A stretch of 64,000 nucleotides of DNA from Pseudozobellia thermophila (GTDB lineage Bacteria > Bacteroidota > Bacteroidia > Flavobacteriales > Flavobacteriaceae): positions 717,402 to 781,401 of the forward strand of contig NZ_FQYU01000001.1 of the NCBI RefSeq assembly GCF_900141855.1, given 5' to 3'. A program made the translations under genes and the position numbers. The notes below the pieces were generated by a model that made no database searches, was not told where the DNA came from, and saw only the letters and a program-made list of their open reading frames with translations. Below, in pieces: positions 1-9,438 of this stretch; the stretch's first letter is position 1, and every line of letters starts with the position of its first letter.

Positions 1-1
1 T

Positions 2-2278
2 TACGCCAAGTTGGCTGCGCGGATTTCCGTATCGAACTTGCATAAGAATACCAAAAAATCCTTCTCCGAGGCCATGAAGGATCTCTACGAGTACGTAAAT
101 CCGCGGACCAATAAAAAGGCCCCCTTGGTTTCGGATGAGGTGTACAAGGTGATTATGGAGAATAAGGATAGGCTAGACTCTACCATCATTTATAACCGCG
201 ATTTTGGCTACGATTATTTCGGTTTTAAGACCCTGGAGCGTTCCTATCTCCTAAAAATCAACGGTAAGATTGCCGAACGTCCGCAACATATGTTGATGAG
301 GGTTTCGGTGGGGATACACCTCGACGATTTGGATTCGGTCATCGAAACCTATGAGTTGATGTCGAAGAAGTATTTTACCCATGCTACACCGACCCTTTTC
401 AATTCAGGTACGCCCAAGCCACAAATGTCGTCGTGCTTCCTTTTGGCCATGCAAGACGATAGTATCGACGGTATTTACGACACCTTGAAACAGACCGCTA
501 AAATTTCGCAGTCTGCCGGGGGTATCGGCCTTTCTATCCATAACATCCGGGCCACCGGCTCTTATATTGCGGGGACCAACGGTACGTCCAACGGAATCGT
601 GCCCATGCTCAAGGTGTTTAACGATACGGCCCGTTATGTCGACCAAGGCGGGGGCAAACGCAAGGGGAGTTTCGCCATTTATATGGAACCATGGCATGCC
701 GATATCTTCGATTTTCTCGACCTTAAGAAAAATCACGGTAAAGAGGAAATGCGGGCAAGGGACCTTTTCTATGCCATGTGGATTCCCGACCTGTTCATGA
801 AGCGAGTTGAAGCCAACGAGGATTGGACCCTTATGTGCCCCAACGAGTGTCCGGGACTCTTTACCACCCACAGCGAGGAGTTCGAGGAACTGTACACCCG
901 GTACGAGGCCGAAGGCAAGGGAAGAAAGACCGTAAAGGCACGTGATCTTTGGGAAAAGATCCTCGAGTCGCAAATAGAGACGGGCACCCCCTACATGCTT
1001 TACAAAGATGCGGCCAACCGAAAGAGCAACCAAAAGAATTTAGGTACCATACGTTCTTCGAACCTGTGTACCGAGATTTTGGAGTATACGGCCCCCGATG
1101 AGGTAGCGGTGTGCAACCTGGCGTCCATTGCACTTCCCATGTTCGTTAAAAACGGTGCTTTTGACCATAAGGAACTGTTCAAGGTAACCAAAAGGGTGAC
1201 AAGAAACCTGAACCGTGTCATCGATAGAAACTACTACCCGGTGCCCGAGGCCAAAAACTCGAACATGCGCCATAGGCCCATCGGTCTGGGGGTACAAGGC
1301 CTGGCCGATGCCTTTATCATGCTACGCCTGCCCTTTACAAGCGATGAGGCCAAAAAATTGAACCAAGAGATATTCGAGACCCTGTATTTTGCCGCCGTGA
1401 CGGCATCCATGGAAATGGCCAAGGAAGAAGGACCTTATTCTTCCTTCGAAGGCTCGCCCATTTCGCAAGGCGAATTTCAACATAACCTTTGGGGCGTTAA
1501 GGACGAGGAGCTTTCCGGAAGATGGGATTGGGCAAAGCTCCGCAAACAGGTAATGAAGCACGGGGTGCGCAATTCCTTGTTGGTAGCTCCTATGCCAACG
1601 GCGTCCACCTCACAGATCTTGGGAAACAACGAATGCTTCGAACCTTATACATCCAACATCTATACAAGAAGGGTATTGTCGGGCGAGTTTATCGTGGTGA
1701 ACAAGCACCTTTTGGAAGATTTGGTCAACCTGGGCATGTGGAACGAGAACATGAAACAGGAACTGATGCGGGCCAATGGTTCCATTCAACATATAGAGAC
1801 CATTCCACAAGAGATAAGGGACCTCTACAAGACCGTTTGGGAGCTCAGTATGAAGGATATTATCGATATGAGCCGCCAGAGGGGCTACTTTATCGACCAG
1901 AGCCAGTCTTTGAACCTCTTTATGGAAAACGCCAATTACTCAAAACTGACCTCCATGCACTTTTACGCATGGAAGAGCGGCCTAAAGACGGGAATGTACT
2001 ACCTGCGTACCAAGGCGGCGGTCGATGCGATCAAGTTTACCTTGGACAATAGCAAGAAGAAAGCGGCCCCCGTAAGTGTTGCAGCCGAGGCCGAGGCCGA
2101 GGCGACGACACCCCCGTCCGTTGAGGCCGCTGCCGCAATGGAAGTCAAGGCTACTTCGGCGACACCACAACAGGAAGAAATCGATATTCAGCCGATGACC
2201 CCGGAAGAGATGAAGGCCATGATCGCACGGGCCAAGGAAGGCCAGGCCGATGACGATTGTTTGATGTGCGGATCTTAG
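2..2278 (+). CDS. nrdA: Ribonucleoside-diphosphate reductase alpha subunit, 5'-truncated by window edge
   Basis: This is the class I ribonucleotide reductase large subunit, which makes deoxyribonucleotides from ribonucleoside diphosphates using a radical supplied by NrdB. The frame is already open at base 2 (it reads [20 protein letters not shown]), so the true start and the N-terminal ATP-cone region lie outside the window. A TTG at base 11 is not the start. Visible landmarks are SSCFLL and AVCNLAS (the redox-active Cys pair), SNLCTEI (the thiyl-radical Cys), the [21 protein letters not shown] loop, and a C-terminal CLMC pair after an Ala/Glu-rich linker (about bases 2080-2200) that serves thioredoxin or glutaredoxin re-reduction. 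The family and order of motifs match class Ia enzymes. NrdB is not in the window and is presumably upstream. An intrinsic terminator follows directly. Confidence 0.96.
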   Translation, partial: YAKLAARISVSNLHKNTKKSFSEAMKDLYEYVNPRTNKKAPLVSDEVYKVIMENKDRLDSTIIYNRDFGYDYFGFKTLERSYLLKINGKIAERPQHMLMRVSVGIHLDDLDSVIETYELMSKKYFTHATPTLFNSGTPKPQMSSCFLLAMQDDSIDGIYDTLKQTAKISQSAGGIGLSIHNIRATGSYIAGTNGTSNGIVPMLKVFNDTARYVDQGGGKRKGSFAIYMEPWHADIFDFLDLKKNHGKEEMRARDLFYAMWIPDLFMKRVEANEDWTLMCPNECPGLFTTHSEEFEELYTRYEAEGKGRKTVKARDLWEKILESQIETGTPYMLYKDAANRKSNQKNLGTIRSSNLCTEILEYTAPDEVAVCNLASIALPMFVKNGAFDHKELFKVTKRVTRNLNRVIDRNYYPVPEAKNSNMRHRPIGLGVQGLADAFIMLRLPFTSDEAKKLNQEIFETLYFAAVTASMEMAKEEGPYSSFEGSPISQGEFQHNLWGVKDEELSGRWDWAKLRKQVMKHGVRNSLLVAPMPTASTSQILGNNECFEPYTSNIYTRRVLSGEFIVVNKHLLEDLVNLGMWNENMKQELMRANGSIQHIETIPQEIRDLYKTVWELSMKDIIDMSRQRGYFIDQSQSLNLFMENANYSKLTSMHFYAWKSGLKTGMYYLRTKAAVDAIKFTLDNSKKKAAPVSVAAEAEAEATTPPSVEAAAAMEVKATSATPQQEEIDIQPMTPEEMKAMIARAKEGQADDDCLMCGS

Positions 2279-2296
2279 CGAATACCAAAACAGCGT

Positions 2297-2330
2297 AAAA
2301 AGCCCCCTCCTATGGTCGGGGCTTTTTTTT
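2297..2330 (+). terminator. Intrinsic terminator after nrdA
   Basis: AAAAAGCCCC pairs with GGGGCTTTTT across an 11-base loop and is followed by a T run. It begins 18 bases after the nrdA stop codon. Confidence 0.88.
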
Positions 2331-2473
2331 GGGTTGATTAACTAGCGAAAACGGGGAAGTCAACAGTTGTTAATTAAGAATTATCCTACAATATTCCAAT
2401 TGTACAAGGAATTTCATAGGCTAAATAATTGAAAATTAGTGCTTTTTAAAGTGTAGGGAATTGGGCAACAGCC

Positions 2474-2557
2474 TTATTTTACGATATAAGGTTTGGCTAT
2501 GACGGAAAAGAGATACGCCAAGATATAGATGATCAGTATGGTGATATATTTGTCCAT
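2474..2557 (-). CDS. Putative 27-aa single-pass membrane peptide
   Basis: This short frame runs ATG to TAA on the minus strand and encodes 27 residues beginning MDKYITILIIYILAYLFSV and ending AKPYIVK. It is almost wholly hydrophobic, with a charged N-terminal Asp-Lys and a basic tail, as expected for one membrane helix. A TAACTTTG sequence matching the flavobacterial -7 element lies 30 bases upstream (2587-2594). No family is recognised. It shares strand and character with the 34-residue frame at 2716-2820. The region otherwise holds no gene between nrdA and trpB2. Short hydrophobic frames can arise by chance, so translation is unproven. Confidence 0.4.
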   Translation of the reverse strand: MDKYITILIIYILAYLFSVIAKPYIVK

Positions 2558-2586
2558 TGCCCCTGTAATGTCTTTTATATACGCGT

Positions 2587-2594
2587 CAAAGTTA
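2587..2594 (-). promoter_or_regulatory. Candidate -7 element for the 27-aa peptide
   Basis: Read on the minus strand this is TAACTTTG, matching the flavobacterial -7 consensus TAnnTTTG, 30 bases before the ATG. The nearest upstream TTG sits only 15 bases away, shorter than the usual spacing, so the -33 part is weak. Confidence 0.4.
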
Positions 2595-2715
2595 ACAAAA
2601 GGACTTCGGCAAGTGCTTAAAAATGAACATTTTGACAAAAGTTTAGCATATTCGGGTGCCTAGTGGCCCATAAGGGGAGCCGATACCCTTGGGAGCCGGC
2701 CGCTCTGAATTGAAA

Positions 2716-2820
2716 TTATTTGACCCTTACCTTGCGATACCTCGAGTACAAACGGAAGGCCACTTTTGAGAAGATCAAAAGGGCCAAGTAGGTGAAAAGT
2801 AAGTAGATGTAGGGGGCCAT
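2716..2820 (-). CDS. Putative 34-aa single-pass membrane peptide
   Basis: The minus-strand frame reads ATG to TAA and gives 34 residues: a hydrophobic helix (MAPYIYLLFTYLALLIFSKV) followed by a strongly basic tail with RLYSRYRKVRVK. The positive-inside rule predicts the C-terminus in the cytoplasm. No known family is recognised. It precedes the 27-residue frame on the same strand by about 160 bases, and the divergent trpB2 gene lies on its other side. A hydrophobic helix plus a dense Arg/Lys tail is more ordered than expected from noncoding DNA, but coding status rests on this alone. Confidence 0.45.
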   Translation of the reverse strand: MAPYIYLLFTYLALLIFSKVAFRLYSRYRKVRVK

Positions 2821-2994
2821 AGCTGCAATAACGTAAAATGTAGTCTAAAACCTACATGTTTTAGGTGATTTTTGTTGAAATACATTAAGATTTTCGATAT
2901 AAGGTAAAAAATCGGATAAAGTGATGGTGTCCGTTACCTCAAGATGCCGTGTTGTTTTCTTATATTTAGTGGTCCACCAATGAAACTAAACATA

Positions 2995-4362
2995 ATGAAA
3001 CAAAGAAAGTTCACGCTCGATGAAAATGAAATTCCCGAGAATTGGTACAATATTGTGGCCGATATGCCCAATAAGCCGCTTCCGCCCTTAAATCCCGCTA
3101 CCTTGGAACCGATTGGTCCCGATGCCTTGGCCCCCTTGTTTCCCATGGCCCTTATAGAGCAGGAGGTAAGCACCGAAAAATGGATCGGTATACCCGATGA
3201 GGTTAGGCATATCTATTCAATGTGGCGCCCGACTCCCCTGTATAGGGCCTACGGATTGGAAAAGGCCTTGGATACCCCGGCGAAGATTTATTATAAATAT
3301 GAGGGGGTGAGCCCCTCGGGCTCCCACAAGCCCAATACGGCCGTTCCACAGGCGTATTACAGCATGAAGGAAGGGGTAAAGCGCATCACCACAGAGACCG
3401 GTGCGGGCCAATGGGGCAGTGCGTTAAGCTTCGCCTGTCAGCACTTTAATATCGAGTGCGACGTGTACATGGTAAAGTTGTCGTACCACCACAAACCCTA
3501 CCGCAAATCGATGATGAACGCTTGGGGCGCCAATGTTTATGCCTCTCCTACGAACTTGACCGAGGCAGGTCGAAAGATATTGGCCGAAAACCCCGATAGT
3601 CCGGGTTCATTGGGGATTGCGATTTCGGAGGCAGTCGAAATGGCCGCCCAGCGTGAAGATACCAAATATGCCTTGGGCAGTGTGCTCAACCATGTAAAGT
3701 TGCACCAGACCATAATCGGCCAGGAGGCCATTAAACAAATGGAGAAGGCGGGCGATATGCCCGACATTGTGATCGCACCCTTCGGGGGAGGCTCGAATTT
3801 TGCGGGACTCGCGTTTCCATTCTTGCGGTTGAACCTCGAAGAGGGCAAGAACATTCGTTGCATTGCCAGTGAGCCGACCTCCTGCCCAAAGCTGACACGG
3901 GGGGTATTTCGCTACGATTTTGGCGATACGGGCGGAATGACGCCCTTATTGCCCATGTATACCTTGGGCCACGATTTTGTGCCGGCGCCTATCCATGCCG
4001 GTGGATTGCGGTACCATGGTGCGGGCGTAATCGTTAGTCAGCTCTTGAAAGATAAGTTGATCGAGGCCGTGGCCCACGATAATCTGGAAGTTTTCGATGC
4101 CGGGGTGCTGTTTGCCAAAACGGAGGGCATCATACCGGCACCCGAGGCCACCCATGGTATAGCCACTGTAGTGGCCGAAGCCAAGAAGTGCAAGGAAGAA
4201 GGGGTTTCAAAAACCATCCTGTTCAACCTCTGTGGGCATGGCAACTTCGATATGAAGGCCTATGACGATTATTTTGAGGGCAAGATCGTTCGTCACGAGT
4301 TGACCCAGGACGAGATCAACGCATCCATCTCAAGATTGAATACCCCCGAAATACCGGATTAA
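2995..4362 (+). CDS. trpB2: TrpB2-type tryptophan synthase beta-like PLP enzyme
   Basis: A pyridoxal-phosphate enzyme of the TrpB2 branch (COG1350 type), 455 residues, which condenses indole with serine or a serine derivative. The PLP lysine is in SHKPNTA (about K112), and the GGGSN phosphate-binding loop follows at about residue 265. TrpB2 proteins are longer than the classic beta chain and lack tight partnership with TrpA. No trpA or other trp gene is in the window, so this is a stand-alone copy. Start chosen at MKQRKFT. An in-frame ATG at 2980 (MKLNI) is the alternative. A TATATTTA resembling a -7 element lies at 2961-2968. The gene ends at a shared hairpin terminator. Confidence 0.9.
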   Translation: MKQRKFTLDENEIPENWYNIVADMPNKPLPPLNPATLEPIGPDALAPLFPMALIEQEVSTEKWIGIPDEVRHIYSMWRPTPLYRAYGLEKALDTPAKIYYKYEGVSPSGSHKPNTAVPQAYYSMKEGVKRITTETGAGQWGSALSFACQHFNIECDVYMVKLSYHHKPYRKSMMNAWGANVYASPTNLTEAGRKILAENPDSPGSLGIAISEAVEMAAQREDTKYALGSVLNHVKLHQTIIGQEAIKQMEKAGDMPDIVIAPFGGGSNFAGLAFPFLRLNLEEGKNIRCIASEPTSCPKLTRGVFRYDFGDTGGMTPLLPMYTLGHDFVPAPIHAGGLRYHGAGVIVSQLLKDKLIEAVAHDNLEVFDAGVLFAKTEGIIPAPEATHGIATVVAEAKKCKEEGVSKTILFNLCGHGNFDMKAYDDYFEGKIVRHELTQDEINASISRLNTPEIPD

Positions 4363-4375
4363 GAAGGGTGAAAAT

Positions 4376-4406
4376 AAAAAAGCAGCCTTCTAAAAGGCTG
4401 CTTTTT
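4376..4406. terminator. Bidirectional terminator between trpB2 and TIM-barrel gene
   Basis: AAAAAGCAGCCTT pairs with AAGGCTGCTTTTT around a short loop (4390-4393). A runs on the left and T runs on the right let it serve both converging genes. Confidence 0.9.
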
Positions 4407-4430
4407 ACTTTTTAAGTTGAGCGGGTTGTA

Positions 4431-5348
4431 TTATAAAAAGGCATCCTCCTGTTTGTAGGCATCGATAACGGCCTGTTCGCCTTCCTTGCCTTTTTTGGAA
4501 TTGCCGTGTTCCATACCGAGAACACCGTCAAAGCCCTTTTCATAGATCCATTTAAACACATTCTTATAATTGATCTCACCCGTCGTAGGCTCTTTTCGCC
4601 CTGGGTTGTCGCCTATCTGTATGTAGGCGATCTCGTCCCAAGTGAGTTCCATATTGTGTATGAGGTGGCCTTCGGTCTTCTGCATGTGGTAGATGTCGTA
4701 CAGGATTTTACATGCGGGACTGTCTACCCCTTTACATATCATATAGGTCTGGTCGGAATTCTGTAGGTACAGGTCGGGCGAATCGGAAAGGGGCTCCAAT
4801 ACCATGGTCAGCCCGTGGGGTTCCAAGATTTCCGCGCCCCTTTTCAGGGCTTCGATCACATTGCCGTCTTGCACCCCTATGGGCAGCCTTCTTTCGAAGC
4901 CACCGGGTACGACGGTCATCCATTTGGCATTGACGCGTTTGGCGACTTCAACGGCCCGTTTGCAGCCGTCGAGAAAGATGTCGACATGCTCTTTTTTGCC
5001 GGCCGCCAAGGTATTGGCCATGTTGCCGCCCTTGTCGATTACGAAAACACCCATCGTCATGCCCCTCTTGGCCAAGGTTTCGCCAATTTTGGTCTGCATG
5101 GCCACGTCTCTTTTCATCATTCCATTGTCCTCAAATGCGGTAAATCCTTGATCGGCCATAAAATTGATCTGGTCGATGGGGTCGTCGCCCGCCAGTTCCT
5201 TGAACATGCCCAAATGGGGTGCGTACTTTAGATTGAACTTATGTGGCCCGGATTTCTTCTTTGTTTGCTGGGCAAAGCCCAATGCCCCGCCCAAGGATAG
5301 GGCCCCGCCCGTTAGCGCCGATTTCTGGATAAAATTTCTTCTTTTCAT
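4431..5348 (-). CDS. Exported hydroxypyruvate-isomerase-like TIM barrel
   Basis: A 305-residue member of the xylose-isomerase-like TIM-barrel superfamily, closest in layout to hydroxypyruvate isomerase. The start at MKRRNFIQKS gives a twin-arginine-type leader ending near GALGFAQQ (residue 28), so the protein is predicted to be periplasmic. Candidate metal and catalytic residues are E185 (VLEPL), D218 and H221 (YDIYHM) and E280 (GMEHG). It lies 109 bases downstream of the subunit 3 gene on the same strand and probably belongs to the same transcript as the GMC dehydrogenase. With those neighbours, action on a keto-sugar product of the dehydrogenase is likelier than hydroxypyruvate metabolism. 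The exact substrate is unknown. Confidence 0.82.
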   Translation of the reverse strand: MKRRNFIQKSALTGGALSLGGALGFAQQTKKKSGPHKFNLKYAPHLGMFKELAGDDPIDQINFMADQGFTAFEDNGMMKRDVAMQTKIGETLAKRGMTMGVFVIDKGGNMANTLAAGKKEHVDIFLDGCKRAVEVAKRVNAKWMTVVPGGFERRLPIGVQDGNVIEALKRGAEILEPHGLTMVLEPLSDSPDLYLQNSDQTYMICKGVDSPACKILYDIYHMQKTEGHLIHNMELTWDEIAYIQIGDNPGRKEPTTGEINYKNVFKWIYEKGFDGVLGMEHGNSKKGKEGEQAVIDAYKQEDAFL

Positions 5349-5457
5349 AAAATTGTTGGATTGGATGTTTTTACTTGTATTTGTCTTCGCACAAAACAAA
5401 AGAGCCAAAGGAGGTAGTTACCGGCCTTTAACTCTTTTTGTCCGTCTGTTTTGGTGT

Positions 5458-6105
5458 CTATAGCGACCAGGCTTTTCCCCCCGTGAATTCCTGAAGGTCT
5501 CCACATCCAATGTATTGGCCGGGTACGGGCAAATAGGCCAGTACCTCTTCTCCGACATACTCCGACGATTTATAGCCAAAAATGGTCAGGCCGCGAAGTT
5601 TGTCGGCAAAACCGAAACGGGCCACACCATCATCCAATAGGGGTTCCTTGCCTTCGGCAATGGCTTCGTTGTATTGCTTGATGGCCTTGAAGTTGTTGGC
5701 CTGGTCATCTTTCGATACCTTTAAGGCCGAGGCGAGAACGGGTTCCAAATCTTCGGCGGTCAGGTCTGCGGCATTTTCCTTGCCACTGTCTTTCAAGGCC
5801 TTTTCAATAAAGCGGCCCATGGTCATTTTTAAGAAATTCTGCTGGTCTACCTTCATGACCTGATCGGCAAAACGATCGATAAAGAGATGTACCTGGGTTT
5901 CCGATGCCGAAGGCGTATCCGTCTTTGGTAGGATGATATCGACCAATTTGGTCAAGACGATACCCTGGTCCTTGGTAAAGAAATCGGGGGTCCATTCAAA
6001 TACGGTTTCCTCCTTACAGCTTTGGACGATACTGATCAATGTAGGCGTGGCAACGGTATAACCCAGTGCCAGCCCCATGTTTTTGAGTGCTTTTCTTCTA
6101 TCCAT
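5458..6105 (-). CDS. Gluconate 2-dehydrogenase subunit 3-like protein (small subunit of GMC dehydrogenase)
   Basis: A 215-residue protein of the gluconate 2-dehydrogenase subunit 3 family. In FAD glucose dehydrogenases and in glycoside 3-dehydrogenases of the LacABC type, this small subunit binds the GMC subunit and carries the Tat signal for the pair. Here the leader is MDRRKALKNMGLALGY followed by SIVQSC (C30, a possible lipidation or disulfide site). The body is helical with PKTDTPSASE, typical of the family. Its ATG overlaps the stop of the GMC gene by one base (TAATG), indicating translational coupling and a 1:1 complex. No cytochrome c partner is seen next to it. Confidence 0.88.
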   Translation of the reverse strand: MDRRKALKNMGLALGYTVATPTLISIVQSCKEETVFEWTPDFFTKDQGIVLTKLVDIILPKTDTPSASETQVHLFIDRFADQVMKVDQQNFLKMTMGRFIEKALKDSGKENAADLTAEDLEPVLASALKVSKDDQANNFKAIKQYNEAIAEGKEPLLDDGVARFGFADKLRGLTIFGYKSSEYVGEEVLAYLPVPGQYIGCGDLQEFTGGKAWSL

Positions 6106-7817
6106 TATATGTTTCCTTTTTTAAGTTCCTTTACCGCATGATCGGCTGCCCTGGCGGTAAATGCCATATAGGTCAGTGAGGGGTTGACACAACTTGCCGA
6201 GGTCATAAAAGAACCGTCGGTAACATATACGTTGGGCACATCGTGCAACTGGTTGTGTCCGTTCAAGACCGAGGTCTTTCTGTCCCGGCCCATGCGTGCG
6301 GTTCCCATTTCGTGGATTCCAAGGCCCAGGCCGGTGGGTCCGTCATGGCCTTTTACATCCTTGAACCCGGCTTTCTCCAACATTTCCACGGCGGATTCCT
6401 GCATGTCTTTTCGCATCTTGAATTCGTTTTCCTGCAGGTCGGCGTCGAAGGTAACGGTCGGTAGGCCCCATTGGTCAAGTTTGTCATAATCAAGGGTAAA
6501 CCTATTGTCTTCGTACGGAAGCACCTCGCCGAAGCCGCCGATACCCATTCGCCATCCTCCGGGCTTCAAAATGTTTTCCTTCAGGTCTTTTCCGTAGGCA
6601 AGTTCGGCAACCGTTTCTTCCCAGTTGCCCCTACTGGCCCCTCCTTGGTAACCGAAGCCGCGTTTGTAATCCTTCCTGTCGGTCGAACCGCCTAGGTTCC
6701 TAAACCTGGGTATATAGACGCCGTTGGGTCTCCTACCTTTGTAATATTTATCTTCAAAACCGTCGAATTTACCGCTGGCGCCCACGCCCAAGTGGTGGTC
6801 CATGATATTACGGCCCAATTGGTCGGAATCGTTGCCCATACCATTGGGGAATCTGTCGGACCGGGATTGCATCAAGATCGAGGTTGAGGCGATAGCGGAG
6901 GCGCAAAGGAAAATGACCTTGGCCTTGAACTCGTAATTTTCCTTGGTCACCCTGTCGATTACCTTAACGCCCGTGGCCCGTTTGGTGTCGGGGTCGTACA
7001 TTACCTCGTGGACTATGGAATCGGGTCTGAGGGTCATGTTGCCCGTAGCCTCGGCGGCCGGAAGGGTAGATGAAAGGCTGCTGAAGTATCCTCCAAAAGG
7101 ACAGCCCCTGATACACCGGTTCCTAAACTGGCATTTTGTCCTTCCGTCAAACTTCCTGTCCCCGGTAATATGGGCTACCCGCCCTACGGTGACCGGACGC
7201 CCGTCAAAGGATTCCATCACCTTCTTCTTAAAGTGTTCCTCCACGCAATTCAAATCCATGGGAGGGAGGAATTCGCTATCGGGCAATTGGGGTAAGTTAA
7301 GGGCTTCACCGCTAACACCGATAAAATTTTCCACCTTGGCGTACCACGGTGCTATATCCTTGTACCTAACGGGCCAGTCAACGGCAATGCCTTCCCTTAG
7401 GTTGGCCGTAAAGTCGATATCGCTCCAGCGATAGCTTTGGCGGCCCCATTGCAACGAGCGCCCCCCGACGTGGTAGCCCCTCATCCAATCGAAACGCCTG
7501 ATTTCGTTGTAAGGGTGCTCCAGGTCGTTTACGAACCACATATGGCTGGCCTGACTGGTGGTGTAGCCCGTTCTGTGCTGTTTGGGCTGTTTTTCAATAA
7601 TTTCTTTTGTAGCGACGCCGGCATTGGGAAAATCCCACGGATCTTTATTGGCAGTTTCGTAATCCTCGATGTGTTTTACCATTCTGCCGCGCTCCAATAC
7701 CAGGGTCTTGAGTCCCTTTTCACAAAGCTCTTTTGCGGCCCATCCTCCACTGATACCCGTACCTACTACGATGGCATCATAAGATTCTTGCTCTTCGTTG
7801 TAATAAAATTTACTCAT
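6105..7817 (-). CDS. FAD-dependent GMC oxidoreductase (glycoside/glucose dehydrogenase large subunit), copy 1
   Basis: A 570-residue GMC-family flavoprotein. The FAD dinucleotide motif GTGISGG is at residues 19-25. The C-terminal half has HEMGTARMG and the closing VNPSLTYMAFTARAA segment with the conserved active-site His and Asn. Cysteines 229, 235 and 239 (CQFRNRCIRGC) have the same 6- and 4-residue spacing as the 3Fe-4S ligands of the alpha subunit of bacterial FAD glucose dehydrogenase, so an iron-sulfur relay is expected. There is no signal peptide of its own. Export would depend on the Tat leader of the coupled subunit 3. It probably oxidises a sugar or glycoside hydroxyl in the periplasm. 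A paralogue lies at 12518-14221. Confidence 0.92.
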   Translation of the reverse strand: MSKFYYNEEQESYDAIVVGTGISGGWAAKELCEKGLKTLVLERGRMVKHIEDYETANKDPWDFPNAGVATKEIIEKQPKQHRTGYTTSQASHMWFVNDLEHPYNEIRRFDWMRGYHVGGRSLQWGRQSYRWSDIDFTANLREGIAVDWPVRYKDIAPWYAKVENFIGVSGEALNLPQLPDSEFLPPMDLNCVEEHFKKKVMESFDGRPVTVGRVAHITGDRKFDGRTKCQFRNRCIRGCPFGGYFSSLSSTLPAAEATGNMTLRPDSIVHEVMYDPDTKRATGVKVIDRVTKENYEFKAKVIFLCASAIASTSILMQSRSDRFPNGMGNDSDQLGRNIMDHHLGVGASGKFDGFEDKYYKGRRPNGVYIPRFRNLGGSTDRKDYKRGFGYQGGASRGNWEETVAELAYGKDLKENILKPGGWRMGIGGFGEVLPYEDNRFTLDYDKLDQWGLPTVTFDADLQENEFKMRKDMQESAVEMLEKAGFKDVKGHDGPTGLGLGIHEMGTARMGRDRKTSVLNGHNQLHDVPNVYVTDGSFMTSASCVNPSLTYMAFTARAADHAVKELKKGNI

Positions 7818-7896
7818 TTACAAAATTGTTTAGTCCCTAAATTTATTAAATATTAAATTAATTTTCTACATTTATTCGCCATAAACCTTGATAGTT

Positions 7897-7914
7897 TCAC
7901 GGATTCTGCCGTGA
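7897..7914. repeat. Short inverted repeat in divergent leader
   Basis: TCACGG and CCGTGA flank a 6-base spacer between the divergent GMC and TIM-barrel genes, 43 bases before the plus-strand ATG. It could be a regulator site or a leader hairpin. Confidence 0.4.
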
Positions 7915-7957
7915 GGCGGTTCCAAATCCTTTATAGACAATTAACTAATTCAAACAA

Positions 7958-8953
7958 ATGAAAAGAAGAAAGTTTATTCAAAATAGTTCAAAGGCTGGTT
8001 TTGCATTATCGATAATGGGTGTCTATGCCTGTAAGGAAACTAAAAAGAAAGAAACTGAGGCTGCCGATGATTCGGAACAAGCCGGGAAAGAGGCCGAACC
8101 CTTCTTTAAGCTCTCCTTGGCCCAGTGGTCGATGCACAGAATGATACGGGAAGAGGGCGTCGACCCCTATACCTTCGCCGAAAAGGCAAAGAACTGGGGC
8201 TTTACCGGATTGGAATACGTAAGCCAACTGTACAATCCCGAACTTGAGGATGCAGGATATTCTGAAGAAGCCATGGCGGCCTTTGTTGAAAAATCGAACG
8301 CCGAAGCCAAAAAACATGGCCTTGAAAACGTTTTGATCATGATCGATGGCCAAGGGAATTTGGCCGTAAGCGACGAAAAGGAAAGAAATGAAACGGTAGA
8401 AAAGCATAAAAAGTGGGTCGATGCCGCCGCCGCCATGGGCTGCCATGCCATTCGCGTTAACCTGAACGGAAGTGACGACCCCGAGGAATGGATAAAGAAC
8501 TCCATCGATGGCTTGACCAAATTAAGTACCTATGCCAAGACCAAGAACATTAATGTATTGGTCGAAAACCACGGCGGGTTATCTTCCAACGGGGCCCTGC
8601 ACGCCCAAGTGATGAAGGCCGTTGGTATGGACAATTGTGGTACCCTGCCCGATTTCGGCAATTTCTGTATCAAGAGAAAGCAAGGTACCTGGGATTGCGA
8701 GGAAATGTACGATATCTATAAAGGGGTAGAGGAATTAATGCCCTACGCCAAGGCGGTAAGTGCCAAATCGCACGATTTCGATGCCGAGGGCAACGAAACC
8801 CAGATCGATTATGCGAAAATGCTGAAAATCGTCAAAGACCACGGCTATACCGGTTATATCGGTGTAGAATACGAGGGCAGCGAACTCAGCGAGGAGGAAG
8901 GCATTATCGCGACCAGGGACCTCTTGCTCAAAGTGGCAAAAGAACTGGGATAG
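7958..8953 (+). CDS. Exported xylose-isomerase-like TIM barrel lipoprotein
   Basis: A 331-residue sugar isomerase/epimerase-type TIM barrel. The leader MKRRKFIQNSSKAGFALS has a twin arginine, then GVYACKE gives a lipobox-like site at C25, followed by a Glu/Asp-rich linker, so a lipid-anchored periplasmic protein is predicted. The barrel carries the usual acidic and His ligands in NVLVENHGG, LPDFGNF, AKSHDFD and YIGVEYEG. It is divergent from the GMC operon across 140 bases and shares the locus with two other TIM barrels, suggesting different steps on one oxidised sugar. Its substrate cannot be read from the sequence. Confidence 0.82.
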   Translation: MKRRKFIQNSSKAGFALSIMGVYACKETKKKETEAADDSEQAGKEAEPFFKLSLAQWSMHRMIREEGVDPYTFAEKAKNWGFTGLEYVSQLYNPELEDAGYSEEAMAAFVEKSNAEAKKHGLENVLIMIDGQGNLAVSDEKERNETVEKHKKWVDAAAAMGCHAIRVNLNGSDDPEEWIKNSIDGLTKLSTYAKTKNINVLVENHGGLSSNGALHAQVMKAVGMDNCGTLPDFGNFCIKRKQGTWDCEEMYDIYKGVEELMPYAKAVSAKSHDFDAEGNETQIDYAKMLKIVKDHGYTGYIGVEYEGSELSEEEGIIATRDLLLKVAKELG

Positions 8954-8989
8954 CCTAGCTGATGACCAAACCATAGACCATAACCAAAG

Positions 8990-9433
8990 GTGAAATTATT
9001 CTTCGATCAACTTTTCGACTATAATTATTTTTGTAATAAAAAGCTCATAGACTATTGTTTGGGCCTCGATACGGTGCCCGAAAAAAGTTCACGCCTGTTC
9101 AGCCATGTGCTCAACGCCCATCATATTTGGAATGCACGATTGTGCAAGGAGCGGCCCAAGTACGAGGTTTTTCAAATACACGAGGTAGGCAATTGGCACG
9201 ATATCCATTACGAAAACCAACGTTGCTCGTTCGACATCACATCGAATACCCAAGATTTTGAAAAGCGGATCGATTACGAGAATTCGAAGGGCCGCTTGTT
9301 CACGAACACGGTTCAAGACATCCTTTTTCATATAATCAACCACTCGACCCACCATCGGGGCCAGATCGCGATGGACTTTAGGTTGAACGATATCGAACCC
9401 CTGGGAATGGATTATATATTCTATAAACGCTAA
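8990..9433 (+). CDS. DinB-family four-helix protein
   Basis: A 147-residue DinB/YfiT-like protein. These form four-helix bundles with a metal bound by three histidines. Candidates here are the His pair in VLNAHHIWN (about residues 43-44) and HSTHHRGQ near residue 118-122. Some relatives are thiol-dependent transferases, most are uncharacterised. The start is GTG at 8990. No ATG fits upstream. It lies 37 bases after the TIM-barrel gene and 5 bases before the MFS gene, so it is within the same plus-strand run, though a role in sugar metabolism is not obvious. Confidence 0.8.
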   Translation: MKLFFDQLFDYNYFCNKKLIDYCLGLDTVPEKSSRLFSHVLNAHHIWNARLCKERPKYEVFQIHEVGNWHDIHYENQRCSFDITSNTQDFEKRIDYENSKGRLFTNTVQDILFHIINHSTHHRGQIAMDFRLNDIEPLGMDYIFYKR

Positions 9434-9438
9434 GTTAT

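Noticed and set aside
404-1033. Long antisense open frame inside nrdA (209 codons)
   Set aside because: It lies wholly opposite conserved nrdA sequence, shows no family motif, and arises from the GC-rich third positions.
1522-2052. Overlapping plus-strand frame in nrdA (176 codons)
   Set aside because: It is a shifted frame of a well-conserved enzyme, with arbitrary composition and no start context.
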